A stretch of DNA of 17,967 nt from JAMOQA01 sp964420365 (GCA_964420365.1 CAYQTA010000068.1:1-17967), one strand, 5' to 3'. Counted from the first letter of the stretch, positions 7,195 through 15,652 are shown. Numbers and translations: made by a program. The notes: generated by a model from the letters alone, not told the origin.

Positions 7195-7252
7195 GGCGGG
7201 TGCTCCTGCCGGGCCGCCGGGCCCGGGCGAACCGGTGGGGGTCGGGACCCCA

Positions 7253-8320
7253 TTATCCGACGACGAGGACGACCCTGCCCGTCGTCCTGCGGCCGGCGAG
7301 GGCCTCCTGCGCGCGGCCGGCCTCCTCGAAGGGAAAGGTCGGCCCCGGGAACGGCCGCAACCGGCCCTCCCGGGCAAGCGCGAGCATCCGGTCCATCGCG
7401 CCCCGGAACAGCTCCGCCCGGTCCCAGAGGTGGACCAGGTTGAACCCGGCGACCGTCCGGTTCCGGCCGACCAGGTCGAACGGGTGGAAGCGCGGCGTCC
7501 GCAGGAACTGCCAGGCGAGGCGCGGCCAGTTCCGCCGTCCGCCCCGCGGGGTCATCGACGAGAACCCGTAGCAGACGAGCCGCCCGACCGGCCGGAGCGC
7601 CTCGAAGGCGTCCCGGAGCCGCGGTCCTCCGACCGCGTCGAGCACCAGGTCGACCCCCCCGCCCCCCGCGAGTTCCCGGATCCTCGGCCAGGCGTCGTAG
7701 CGGGGCGTCACCACGACCTCCTCCGCCCCCGCCCGCCGCGCGGCGGCTTCCTTCTCCGGCGAGCCGACGGTCCCGATCACCCGCGCGCCGAGGGCCCGGG
7801 CGATCGCGCAGGCGGCCATGCCGACCCCGCCCGCCGCCGACTGGACGACGACGGTCTCCCCCGCCGCGAGCCTCCCCACGTGGACGAGCCCGTGCCAGGC
7901 CGTCAGGTAGGCCACCGGGAAGGCCGCCCCGTCGACGAACGACCAGCCGTCCGGCAGCGGCTCCACCCACCGCTCCGCGACGACCACGCGGGTCGCGTAC
8001 CCGCCGAACCGGGTCACGGCCATCACCCGGTCCCCCGGCCGCACCCGGGTCACCCCCCGCCCGGCCGCGGCGACGGTCCCGGCGACCTCGAACCCGGGCG
8101 TCATCGGGAACGGCGGGGCGGCGGCGTACAGGCCGAGCCGGCAGAAGACGTCGGCGTAGTTGACACCGATCGCGCGGACCTCGATCGCCACCTCGCCTGG
8201 GCCCGGCGGTCCCGGGTCGAACGGGCGGACCTCCAGCACCCCCGGTCCCCCGGGCCGCGGGACCACGACCCGGCGGGCGGGAACGTCGCCGCCCCCGCCG
8301 GCGCGCGCGTCAGAACGCAT
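7253..8320 (-). CDS. medium-chain dehydrogenase/reductase, quinone oxidoreductase-like (VAT-1/QOR type)
   Basis: A 355-residue zinc-independent member of the MDR superfamily. The GroES-like domain contains GVNYADVFCRLGLY (52-65) and PMTPGFEVAGTV. The nucleotide-binding domain has AAGGVGMAA (162-170), typical of NADPH:quinone reductases. Structural-zinc cysteines are absent. The pattern PPFPMTPGFEVAG and the late RVVLVVG end fit the VAT-1-like/quinone reductase branch. The substrate is unknown. Its ATG overlaps the end of the aminopeptidase gene by 11 bases, so translation is probably coupled. The first ~14 residues are Gly/Asp-rich and unlike the family, so the true start could be slightly later. 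Confidence 0.9.
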   Translation of the reverse strand: MRSDARAGGGGDVPARRVVVPRPGGPGVLEVRPFDPGPPGPGEVAIEVRAIGVNYADVFCRLGLYAAAPPFPMTPGFEVAGTVAAAGRGVTRVRPGDRVMAVTRFGGYATRVVVAERWVEPLPDGWSFVDGAAFPVAYLTAWHGLVHVGRLAAGETVVVQSAAGGVGMAACAIARALGARVIGTVGSPEKEAAARRAGAEEVVVTPRYDAWPRIRELAGGGGVDLVLDAVGGPRLRDAFEALRPVGRLVCYGFSSMTPRGGRRNWPRLAWQFLRTPRFHPFDLVGRNRTVAGFNLVHLWDRAELFRGAMDRMLALAREGRLRPFPGPTFPFEEAGRAQEALAGRRTTGRVVLVVG

Positions 8321-9473
8321 CCGGCGCGTAGCGGCCGTCCCGGAAGAGCACCCGGCTCCCGCCCCCGGGGAACGTCAGCACCAGGGAGCGGAGCAGCACC
8401 TTCGGCTGCATCTCCGGGAGGAAGACCCGGTCGATGTGGACCACGTGCTCCGGCCGGGAGAAGTCCTTCGCACCGACGACCCCGCCGAAGTGGTCCGACC
8501 GCCCGAACGCGATGTGCGGCCCGAGCTTCTCGTCGAGGAGCAGCTCGCCGATCGGCCGGATCCCGAACTCGCCCAGGACGCCGAGCCCGAGCTCGGCCAG
8601 GTTGCCGTAGGCCGGTTCCTCCGCGAGGAAGGCCCGTTCCTTCTCCGCGGCGGGGCCGTCGCCGCGGACCGCCACCGCGCGGTTCTCCCGGACCTCGTAG
8701 AGCACGAGCTCGCCGTCCAGGTCGACCGGGATCACGCCCTCCGACCGCGAGGGCTCCCCGTCGCGCTCCCCCTCGTACGGAACGATGTAGGTCTCGCCGG
8801 AAGGAACGTTCCCCGCCCGGCCGGGCTCGCGGATCAGCCCCCCGCTCGCGGTCGCCGCCCGGAAGCGCAGGTCGAGCAGCAGCTCGTGCAGCTCGCCGCC
8901 CGCCTCGAACAGGAAGTGCGCGGCCTCCGCCTCGTCGAGCACGCCGGCGAGGACCCGGCAGCGCCGGTCGATCTCCTCCCAGTCGAGCCGGAGGGCCGGG
9001 ACCATCTCCCGCGTGAACCCGGGCATCGTCGCCGCCCGGAAGCCGAGCCGCCTCGCGGCCAGCTTGAGCGGCGCGGTCGCCGACATCTCGGTGCAGGCGA
9101 CGACCAGCCGGTGCCCCGCGAGGACGTCCTCCATCGCCACCTCGGCGGTGCCGGCAGGCACCGCGTCGGCGTCCGCCGGGAGCGGGACGGCGGGATCCCA
9201 CGTCCACCCGCCGGCCGGGAGGTCGGCGTTCGGCCGGCGCGCGTTGCGGTAGAGCACCAGGTCGACGGCCTCGAGGCCGAGATCCCGGCGCGCCTCGCGC
9301 AGCCGGGCGGCCCAGCCGGCCACGAGGGCCCGGCGGTCGGCCCAGGCCGGGTGGTCCGGCGCCTCCGCGTCCGGCAGGTCGGTGAGCAGCGCGAGGGCCC
9401 GGTCGCCGGGACCGGGCGCGAACACGGTGCGGACCAGGGAGACGAGCTCGTCGCGGGAAAGATCCTCGGGCAT
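8310..9473 (-). CDS. M29-like metallo-aminopeptidase (aminopeptidase T family)
   Basis: A 387-residue cytoplasmic peptidase expected to remove N-terminal amino acids using two metal ions. Motifs match the M29 family: NVPSGETYIVP (E227), NLAELGLG (E295), LDEKLGPHIAFG (H320) and EHVVHIDRVF (H346, D348), supplying the expected metal ligands. The N-terminal half is divergent and Ala/Leu-rich, and overall similarity to classical AmpS/AmpT looks low. A strong GGAGGA site lies 6-7 bases before ATG 9473. It is first in a three-gene minus-strand cluster with the oxidoreductase and amino-acid dehydrogenase, fitting peptide breakdown followed by amino-acid oxidation. Specificity is unknown. Confidence 0.82.
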   Translation of the reverse strand: MPEDLSRDELVSLVRTVFAPGPGDRALALLTDLPDAEAPDHPAWADRRALVAGWAARLREARRDLGLEAVDLVLYRNARRPNADLPAGGWTWDPAVPLPADADAVPAGTAEVAMEDVLAGHRLVVACTEMSATAPLKLAARRLGFRAATMPGFTREMVPALRLDWEEIDRRCRVLAGVLDEAEAAHFLFEAGGELHELLLDLRFRAATASGGLIREPGRAGNVPSGETYIVPYEGERDGEPSRSEGVIPVDLDGELVLYEVRENRAVAVRGDGPAAEKERAFLAEEPAYGNLAELGLGVLGEFGIRPIGELLLDEKLGPHIAFGRSDHFGGVVGAKDFSRPEHVVHIDRVFLPEMQPKVLLRSLVLTFPGGGSRVLFRDGRYAPDAF

Positions 9474-9531
9474 CGGCGGTCCTCCGGGAGGCCGCGGTCC
9501 GCCGGGGGTGGCCGGCGGCGGCCGGGTCCCC

Positions 9532-9538
9532 TAGCATA
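9532..9538. promoter_or_regulatory. candidate -10 region in divergent intergenic space
   Basis: The 128-bp gap between the aminopeptidase and DUF4920 genes is almost pure GC except for CTAGCATAC. Read on the plus strand this gives TAGCAT, and on the minus strand TATGCT, each 4 of 6 bases of the -10 consensus. It could serve either gene. No good -35 is visible for either direction. Confidence 0.28.
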
Positions 9539-9601
9539 CGGGAACCCCCCGCCGGGACCCCACCCCCCGGCGAACGGGACACCGACCGGAAGGAAGACGC
9601 C

Positions 9602-10078
9602 ATGACCCGTACCGTTCGGCTCGCCGCCAGCCTCGCGCTCGTCCTGCTCCTCGCCTCGCCCCTCGCCCTCGCCGCCGACAAGGTGTTCGGGAAGGGGGTC
9701 GGAAAGGCGCCGCTCGTCAAGGTCTCCGAGCTCCTCGAGAATCCCGGGAAGTGGGTCGACAAGCCGGTCCGGGTCGAGGGACTGGTGACGGGCGTCTGCA
9801 AGAAGCGTGGGTGCTGGATGGAGATCGCGGGCGACAAGGAGTTCCAGTCGATCCGGTTCAAGGTCCAGGACGGCGCGATGGTCTTCCCCGCCGAGGTGGT
9901 CGGCCACCGGGCCGAGGTCGAGGGGACGTTCGTCAAGATCGTGCTGCCGCCCAAGGGCATGCCCGAGAAGAAGGTCCACGAGGCCGAGGCGAAGGGCGAG
10001 GTCGTCTGCCCGGAGTCGGTGAAGGGTTACCGGGCGCTCTACATGATCCGGGGCACCGGGGCGGTCGTTCACTTCTGA
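9602..10078 (+). CDS. secreted DUF4920 domain protein
   Basis: A 158-residue protein with a Sec signal peptide (MTRTVRLAASLALVLLLASP, cleavage expected after ALA at residue 24). The mature part fits DUF4920: an early FGKGV segment, then KPVRVEGLVTGVCKKRGCWMEI with the conserved CxxxxCWM cysteines (C66, C71), and a C-terminal RGTGAVVHF. The family is small, periplasmic and of unknown function. The paired cysteines suggest redox or metal chemistry, but this is inference. GGAAGGA lies upstream of ATG. It is followed 29 bp later by the PepSY-type membrane gene, and the two are probably one transcript. Confidence 0.88.
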   Translation: MTRTVRLAASLALVLLLASPLALAADKVFGKGVGKAPLVKVSELLENPGKWVDKPVRVEGLVTGVCKKRGCWMEIAGDKEFQSIRFKVQDGAMVFPAEVVGHRAEVEGTFVKIVLPPKGMPEKKVHEAEAKGEVVCPESVKGYRALYMIRGTGAVVHF

Positions 10079-10107
10079 TCCCGGGGCCCGCTCGCCCGGA
10101 CCCGTCG

Positions 10108-10680
10108 ATGGCCGCCCGCCGCCGCTTCCGCCCGCGCAAGCTGCTCCGCGACCTCCACCGGGACGTCGGCTACCTGGTGGCGTTCCTGGTGGTCGCCTAC
10201 GCGATCTCCGGGATCGCGGTGAACCACGTCGCCGACTGGAACCCGAACTACCGCTTCGAGGTCGAGGAGCGGTCGTTCACGCCGTTCACGCCGGGATCCC
10301 GCGGGGAGGCGGCGGCGCGCCTCGTCGAGCTGCTCGGCCTGCCGGGTCCACCCCGGGACGTGTTCCGGGCGACGCCGACCGACGTCAAGCTCTTCTACGA
10401 CGGCTGGACCGTGACGGCGGACACGGCGGCGGGGCGGGCGGTCGTCGAGCGTCCCCACGAGCGGTTCGTCCTCTTCGACCTCAACTGGCTCCACCTCAAC
10501 AAGGGAAAGGGCGCCTGGACCTGGATCGCCGACGCCTTCGCCCTCGCCCTCCTCTTCCTCGGTCTCTCCGGCCCGTTCCTGTTGACCGGGAGACAGGGCC
10601 TCGCCGGCCGCGGCAAGTGGCTCGTCCTCGCCGGCATCCTCGTCCCGCTGGCGTTTCTCCTGCTGCGACGCCTCGGCTGA
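10108..10680 (+). CDS. PepSY-associated transmembrane protein
   Basis: A 190-residue membrane protein. The N-terminal LLRDLHRDVGYLVAFLVVAY gives TM1 (~20-38) with the conserved LHR..G start of PepSY_TM proteins. A periplasmic PepSY-like stretch follows, then LNWLHLNKGKGAWTWIADAFA leading into TM2, and a final TM3 (WLVLAGILVPLAFLLL). Small members of this family often sit beside DUF4920 or cytochrome/iron genes, but the role is not established. No clear Shine-Dalgarno sequence precedes ATG 10108. Translation may depend on ribosomes finishing the upstream gene. It converges on truA with 17 bp between stops. Confidence 0.82.
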   Translation: MAARRRFRPRKLLRDLHRDVGYLVAFLVVAYAISGIAVNHVADWNPNYRFEVEERSFTPFTPGSRGEAAARLVELLGLPGPPRDVFRATPTDVKLFYDGWTVTADTAAGRAVVERPHERFVLFDLNWLHLNKGKGAWTWIADAFALALLFLGLSGPFLLTGRQGLAGRGKWLVLAGILVPLAFLLLRRLG

Positions 10681-10697
10681 AGCTCGCCGCCCGCCGA

Positions 10698-11513
10698 TCA
10701 GCCACGGACCACCGGGTCGAGGCCGGGCGGGTAGAGAACGCGGACGAGGCAGAGGCCACGGGCCGGGGCGGTGCGACCGGCGGCGGCGCGGTCGCGGGTG
10801 GCCAGCACCCGGGCGGCCTCCCCGGGTGACCGGCGCCCGAGACCGACCTCGACGAGCAGGCCGACCAGGTTCCGGACCATGCGGTAGAGGAACCCGTCCC
10901 CCTCCGCCTCGATCTCGACGATGCCGCCCGGCCGCTCCCGGACCTCGAGCCGCCGCAGGGTCCGGACCGTCGTCTCCGTCGGCGACCCGGACGTCTGGAA
11001 CGCGGCGAAGTCGTGGCGCCCGACCAGGTGCGCCGCCGCCGCCCGCATCGCCGCGAGGTCGAGGGGAGCCCGCACGTGCCAGGCGAAGGGGGCCTCGAAG
11101 GGGAGCGCGAGCTCCCGGTTGACGACCCGGTAGCGGTAGACCTTCCCCGTCGCGGACCGGCACGCGTGGAACCCCGCCGGCATCTCCCGGACCGCGAGCA
11201 CCCGGACCGTCTCCGGGAGCAGGCCGGCCAGCGCGGCTCGAAGCACCTCCGGGGAGCGGGGAGTCGGCGGCAGGTAGCTCGCCACCTGCCCGAGAGCGTG
11301 GACCCCCGCGTCGGTCCGGCCGGCCCCGACGATCCGCACCGTTCCGGCGGGGACGCCATGGACCCGGTCGAGGGCCGCCTCGATGGTCCCCTGGACCGTC
11401 GGGCGATCCGGCTGGACCTGCCACCCGGCGAACCCCCGGCCGTCGTAGGCGGCGACCAGGGCCACGGGGGCCGCCTCGCCCGGGGATCGGTCCACGATCT
11501 CCTCCCCCGTCAT
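10698..11513 (-). CDS. truA: tRNA pseudouridine(38-40) synthase
   Basis: A 271-residue TruA, which isomerises uridines 38-40 in the anticodon arm of many tRNAs. The catalytic aspartate is D68 in GAGRTDAGVHALGQVA. Other family blocks are AYDGRGFAGWQVQPDRPTVQG at the N-terminus, KVYRYRVVN in the middle and EGDGFLYRMVRNLVGLLVEVG in the C-terminal domain. Its ATG shares four bases (ATGA) with the stop of the LD-carboxypeptidase gene, implying translational coupling. The ~15 residues before ALVAAYDG are a short variable extension. It is last in the cluster. Confidence 0.96.
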   Translation of the reverse strand: MTGEEIVDRSPGEAAPVALVAAYDGRGFAGWQVQPDRPTVQGTIEAALDRVHGVPAGTVRIVGAGRTDAGVHALGQVASYLPPTPRSPEVLRAALAGLLPETVRVLAVREMPAGFHACRSATGKVYRYRVVNRELALPFEAPFAWHVRAPLDLAAMRAAAAHLVGRHDFAAFQTSGSPTETTVRTLRRLEVRERPGGIVEIEAEGDGFLYRMVRNLVGLLVEVGLGRRSPGEAARVLATRDRAAAGRTAPARGLCLVRVLYPPGLDPVVRG

Positions 11514-12427
11514 GCCGGCGGCGACACGGTGACCTCGCCTGCCTCGGCGTCGAGCCGCGCCACGTACCCAAGGGGCAGGACCCGCATCCGCGGGCCGTGG
11601 CCGACGGGAAGACCGGCGAGGGCGGGAACGCCGAGCGCCTCCGCGTGCTCCCGCAGCACGGTTCGCAGCGCGCGCGACGGGCGCCCGGGCAGCGGCCGGC
11701 AGCCGACGAACTGGCCGAACAGCAGCCCCCGGACACCCCGGAGCATCCCGCTCTCCCGGAGCTGCCAGAGCATCCGGTCGACCCGGTAGGGAGCCTCGCC
11801 GACCTCCTCGAGGAAGAGCACGGCCCCCTCGAGGTCCGGCTGCCACGGCGTGCCGGCGAGCGCGGCCAGGACCGCGAGGCACCCGCCGGCAAGCATCCCC
11901 TCCGCTCGCCCCGGCACCAGGACCTCCCGCGATCCCGGCGCGAACCTGCGTTCGGCCCCGGGGTCCCGCAGGAAGCCACGCAGGTCGCGGGCGACGTAGC
12001 GCCGGGAATCGGCCAGGTCGGCAACGAGGGGGGCATAGGCCGGGGTCCAGCCTTCCCGCAGGAGGAGCGCGAAGAGCGCCGTCGCGTCGGAGAATCCCAG
12101 GACCCGGCGGGGCCGCACCCCGGACACGACGGGGGCCACGTCGGCGAGGAGGCGGGCGGTCCCCCATCCTCCCCGGGCGATCCAGGCCGCGTCGATCCCG
12201 GGATCCGAGAGGGCCCACCGGAGGTCTGCGGCCCGGGCCGGGTCGTCGCCGGCCAGGTCCCCGGCCCGGTCCAGGAGGTGAGGTCCCGGGACGACTTCGT
12301 ATCCCCAGGACTCGAGGACCCGCATCCCCCGCCGCAGCGGTTCCCGGCGGACCCGGGAACCGGGCGCGACCACGGCGATCCGGGCACCCGGCTCGAGGGG
12401 GGCGGGCAGGACGCGGGAGCCGGTCAT
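11510..12427 (-). CDS. ldcA: LD-carboxypeptidase (peptidase S66)
   Basis: A 305-residue cytoplasmic serine peptidase that removes the terminal D-alanine from muropeptide tetrapeptides during peptidoglycan recycling. Family motifs are VVAPGS near the N-terminus, AARGGWGTARLL (80s), the nucleophile S113 in GFSDATAL, the glutamate region FLEEVGEAPYRVDRML (E207) and H277 in VGHGPRM, so the Ser-Glu-His triad is complete. There is no signal peptide. ATGA overlaps join it to the M20 gene upstream and to truA downstream. The symbol is by family; the exact substrate is not shown by sequence. Confidence 0.92.
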   Translation of the reverse strand: MTGSRVLPAPLEPGARIAVVAPGSRVRREPLRRGMRVLESWGYEVVPGPHLLDRAGDLAGDDPARAADLRWALSDPGIDAAWIARGGWGTARLLADVAPVVSGVRPRRVLGFSDATALFALLLREGWTPAYAPLVADLADSRRYVARDLRGFLRDPGAERRFAPGSREVLVPGRAEGMLAGGCLAVLAALAGTPWQPDLEGAVLFLEEVGEAPYRVDRMLWQLRESGMLRGVRGLLFGQFVGCRPLPGRPSRALRTVLREHAEALGVPALAGLPVGHGPRMRVLPLGYVARLDAEAGEVTVSPPA

Positions 12428-13653
12428 GGACGGCCTCCCGCGACGACCAGCGGCACGTCCACCCGCCGTCGCCGGGGCGCCACCTCGCGGTGGGCCCGGC
12501 GGGCACGCTCGAGGAGCCGGGGTTCCACCAGCAGGCGCTGGCCGGTGGCGGCGAGGGCCCGGGCGGCCCGGAAGGCGCACCGGTACGCCCCGTCCTCCCC
12601 CGCGCGGCGGGCGAACTCCCGGGTCAGCGTCGGCGGCGTGGCCTCCCCGAGGGAGAACGTCGGGTGCAGGCAGGGAACGACCCGGGAGAGCGTGCCCATG
12701 TCGAGGGAGCCGACCGGGCGGCCGGCCCCTTCCACGGGACGGAGCCCCGCGGCCCGGGCCTCCTCCCGGTAGACCTCCGCGAGGACCGGGTTCGGAAGGA
12801 ACTCGTCGTAGAGGTTGTCCACCGGCTCGACGGCGACCCGTGTCCCCGTGGCGGTGGCCACCCGCTCGGCCGCCTCCCGGAACCGGGGCACGACCTCGTC
12901 GACCAGGTACCCCGCGTCGGCCGCCCGGAGCGAGAAACGGGCCCGGGCCCGCTCGGGCACCAGGTTCGGACGCACGCCCCCCTCGAGGATCACCCCGGGG
13001 ATCCGGACGTCGTCCCGCAGCCCCGCCAGCAGGTCTCCGCGGGCGACGAACAACCGGATCAGGGCGTCGAGGGCATCGATTCCCTCCTCGGGGGCCGCGA
13101 CGGCGTGGGCCGCCCGGCCCACGTACGTCACCTCGAAGACCCACGAGGCGAGGGACGTCACCTCGACCCGGTCGACCGTCCCGGGATGGGCGAGGAGCGC
13201 CGCGTCGATGCCGTCGTAGCCCCCCCGGGCGGCGAGGACCACCTTGCCCCCGATCGTCTCCTCCGCGGGGGCGCCCACGACGGCGACGCGTCCCGCTCCC
13301 GGCGGAAGGGACCGGGAGAGGGCGATCGCGGCGGCACACCCGGCGACCACGACGAGGTTGTGACCGGACGCGTGTCCGAGGCCGGGAATGGCGTCGTATT
13401 CCACGAGGAAGGCGATGGTCGCGGGTCCCTCCCCGGCCTCGGCCCGGAAGGCCGTCGCGAGCCCGGCGAGACCCGTTTCCACCCGGAACCCCTCTTCCTC
13501 GAGCTCCCCGGCGATCCGCGTGACGGCGTGCATCTCGCGGCAACCGAGCTCCGGGTCCCGGTGGAGATCTCTCCCGAGGGCCCGCAGGGCGGGCTCGAGG
13601 CGCCGCAGCTCCTCGTCGATCCGTTCCGGGAAGTGGCGCACGTCGTCCGTCAT
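12424..13653 (-). CDS. M20 family amidohydrolase/dipeptidase (AbgB/PM20D2-like)
   Basis: A 409-residue cytoplasmic metallohydrolase of the M20D/ACY1L2 type, hydrolysing an N-acyl or dipeptide amide bond. Landmarks are HRDPELG, the metal region EYDAIPGLGHASGHNL (H98), GAPAEETIGGK (E131/E132), AHPG (H156) and the C-terminal SLDMGTLSRVVPCLHPTF with the last His. Relatives usually read HACGHN or HACGHD, but here the Cys, a metal ligand in studied homologues, is Ser96 (codon TCC). Activity may be altered or may use another metal. It is the first gene of the M20-ldcA-truA cluster, 61 bp downstream of rnpB. The tail after ~residue 380 is Arg-rich. A GAGGA site lies rather far from ATG. Confidence 0.88.
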   Translation of the reverse strand: MTDDVRHFPERIDEELRRLEPALRALGRDLHRDPELGCREMHAVTRIAGELEEEGFRVETGLAGLATAFRAEAGEGPATIAFLVEYDAIPGLGHASGHNLVVVAGCAAAIALSRSLPPGAGRVAVVGAPAEETIGGKVVLAARGGYDGIDAALLAHPGTVDRVEVTSLASWVFEVTYVGRAAHAVAAPEEGIDALDALIRLFVARGDLLAGLRDDVRIPGVILEGGVRPNLVPERARARFSLRAADAGYLVDEVVPRFREAAERVATATGTRVAVEPVDNLYDEFLPNPVLAEVYREEARAAGLRPVEGAGRPVGSLDMGTLSRVVPCLHPTFSLGEATPPTLTREFARRAGEDGAYRCAFRAARALAATGQRLLVEPRLLERARRAHREVAPRRRRVDVPLVVAGGRP

Positions 13654-13714
13654 CGGCCGGCCCGTCCTCGCGGGAAGGATAGCAGCGGACCGGGACGGGC
13701 GGTGCGGGAAAGGC

Positions 13715-14096
<382 letters not shown>

Positions 14097-14102
14097 ACCA
14101 CC

Positions 14103-14131
14103 ATTGTAACGTCGCCGGGCCACCCGGTCAG
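14103..14131 (-). promoter_or_regulatory. sigma-70-type promoter of rnpB
   Basis: On the minus strand, CTGACC (-35, 14126-14131) and TACAAT (-10, 14103-14108, 5 of 6 consensus) are spaced exactly 17 bp. The predicted +1 falls at about 14096, the first base of the P1 helix. The -35 overlaps the stop codon of the upstream DHH gene (14128-14130). Confidence 0.75.
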
Positions 14132-15117
14132 GAGCGCGCGAGGGTCTCGAGCTCGGGAACGAGGAGAGCGATCGCCTCCTCGAAGGGACGGTCGAGAACG
14201 ATCCCCGAGGCGTTCCGGTGGCCACCGCCGCCGTGGCGCCGCGCGAGACGGTTGACGTCCAGCTCCCCCTTCGAGCGCAGCGAGACCTTGGTCCGCCCGC
14301 CGGCGAGTTCCCGGAACAGGCACGCGAGGCGACTTCCCTCGAGGCGGAGGGCCAGGTTGATCACCTCGGCGAAGTCCTCGTGCCGGGTGCCGGTTCGCTC
14401 CATCTGCTCGATCGTCACCCGGAGGACGACCAGGCGTCCCTCCGCCCGGACCTCCATCGCGGCCAGGATCTCGCCGAACAGGCGGAGCAGCCCCTCCCCC
14501 AGCGTCTCCTCGAGCCGCGAGTAGACCTCGGCCGGCCGGACGCCCAGGTCCAGGAGGCGGCGGGCCGTCTCGAACGCGCGGGGGGTCGTGTTCCCGAAGC
14601 GGAACCTGCCGGTATCGGACACGAGGGCGGTGTACAGCGCCGTCGCCGCCGCCTCGTCGGGGACGAGCCCCGCCGCGTCCCACAGGTCGAGAACCAGCTG
14701 GCCGGTGCACGACGCGGCCTCGTCGACGTAGAGCACCTCCCAGAAGGGATCCGGGTCCGGGTGGTGGTCGATGCAGACCCGCGTCGCCCGGGAAGCCCGG
14801 ACCTCCGGCAGGAGCTGCTCCAGCCGGTCCGGGTCCGAGTTGTCGAGCATGACGATCGCGTCGGCGTCCCGGAGCAGTTCCCCGTGCCGGGCCGGGTCGA
14901 AGCGCTCGATCTTCTCCGTTCCCTCGAGGAACCGCAGGATGCGGGGCAGCGGGTCCCGGTTGACGATCCGCGGCGTTCCGCCGAGCCGGCGCACCAGGCC
15001 GGCGAGGGCCACCTCCGCCCCGATGCCGTCCCCGTCCGGGTGGACGTGGGTCGTCAGGACGACGGTCCCCCCCCGGCGCAGGACGTCGAGAACCCGCCCG
15101 GGATCACCGACCCCCAT
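14128..15117 (-). CDS. nrnA: DHH/DHHA1 phosphoesterase, NrnA-like nanoRNase/pAp phosphatase
   Basis: A 329-residue cytoplasmic enzyme. The DHH domain has HVHPDGDGIGAEVAL (H24, D28, D30), LDNSD (D92), the DHH-type CIDHHPD (117-119) and SDTGRFRFGNTT (D168). The DHHA1 domain ends in RRHGGGGHRNASG (GGGGH 296-300). This layout and length match NrnA, which degrades 2-5 nt RNAs and dephosphorylates pAp. Other DHH/DHHA1 phosphoesterases are possible, so the symbol is by similarity. The ATG lies 14 bases inside the end of the carbonic anhydrase-like gene, suggesting coupling. It is not in the common rbfA-nrnA-truB setting. Confidence 0.88.
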   Translation of the reverse strand: MGVGDPGRVLDVLRRGGTVVLTTHVHPDGDGIGAEVALAGLVRRLGGTPRIVNRDPLPRILRFLEGTEKIERFDPARHGELLRDADAIVMLDNSDPDRLEQLLPEVRASRATRVCIDHHPDPDPFWEVLYVDEAASCTGQLVLDLWDAAGLVPDEAAATALYTALVSDTGRFRFGNTTPRAFETARRLLDLGVRPAEVYSRLEETLGEGLLRLFGEILAAMEVRAEGRLVVLRVTIEQMERTGTRHEDFAEVINLALRLEGSRLACLFRELAGGRTKVSLRSKGELDVNRLARRHGGGGHRNASGIVLDRPFEEAIALLVPELETLARS

Positions 15118-15646
15118 GGGGCCCCCCGCCGAGCCTTCCCTCCCGGTAGGCCCGGCCGTAGGCGACGTAGTGATCCTTGTTGAGCCGGATCCTCTCCAGG
15201 GTCGCCTCGTCCAGCTCCCGGATCACCTTCGCCGGTACGCCGGCGCACAGCGTCCGCGGGGGCACCTCGAAGCCCTCCCGGACCACCGCCCCGGCGGCGA
15301 CCAGGGCGAGCTCGCCGACCCGCGCGCCCGAGAGGACCACCGCTCCCATCCCGACGAGGGCGCCGTCGCCGATCGAGCAGCCGTGGATCACGCACCGGTG
15401 CCCGATCGTGACGTCATGGCCGATGATCGTCGGCCAGCCCTCGTCCACGTGCACGACGGTACCGTCCTGGACGTTCGTCCGGTCACCGACGCGAATCGGC
15501 TCGATGTCGCCGCGCAGGACGCACTGGTACCAGACCGACGTCTCCTCGCCGAGAGTCACGTCCCCGACGAGGACCGCCCCCGGCGCGACGAAGGCGCTCT
15601 CCGGGATCTCCAGCCGGGTCGGTAGGAAACCGGACGACTCGGGCAT
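15104..15646 (-). CDS. gamma-carbonic anhydrase-like left-handed beta-helix protein
   Basis: A 180-residue hexapeptide-repeat protein of the gamma-carbonic anhydrase/YrdA/PaaY group. The repeats run from ~18 to 145. The three metal-binding histidines are H66 (NVQDGTVVHVD), H83 (VTIGH) and H88 (CVIHGC), followed by GALVGMGAVVLSGARVG and the C-terminal CAGVPAKVIREL. The active forms are trimers hydrating CO2, but many members lack activity. Residues linked to proton transfer in archaeal Cam seem absent, as in most bacterial homologues. The start is supported by GGTGAG upstream. It overlaps the DHH gene. Confidence 0.93.
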   Translation of the reverse strand: MPESSGFLPTRLEIPESAFVAPGAVLVGDVTLGEETSVWYQCVLRGDIEPIRVGDRTNVQDGTVVHVDEGWPTIIGHDVTIGHRCVIHGCSIGDGALVGMGAVVLSGARVGELALVAAGAVVREGFEVPPRTLCAGVPAKVIRELDEATLERIRLNKDHYVAYGRAYREGRLGGGPHGGR

Positions 15647-15652
15647 CGCTCA

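Noticed and set aside
5935..7443. 502-residue open frame opposite the amino-acid dehydrogenase
   Set aside because: Antisense shadow of a convincing gene; low-complexity Pro/Arg/Asp composition and no domain.
6809..9016. 735-residue plus-strand open frame across three minus-strand genes
   Set aside because: Open only because of high GC; Arg/Pro-rich sequence with no motif, antisense to well-supported genes.
10069..12387. 772-residue minus-strand open frame
   Set aside because: Crosses truA, ldcA and the opposite-strand PepSY gene out of frame; no recognisable domain.
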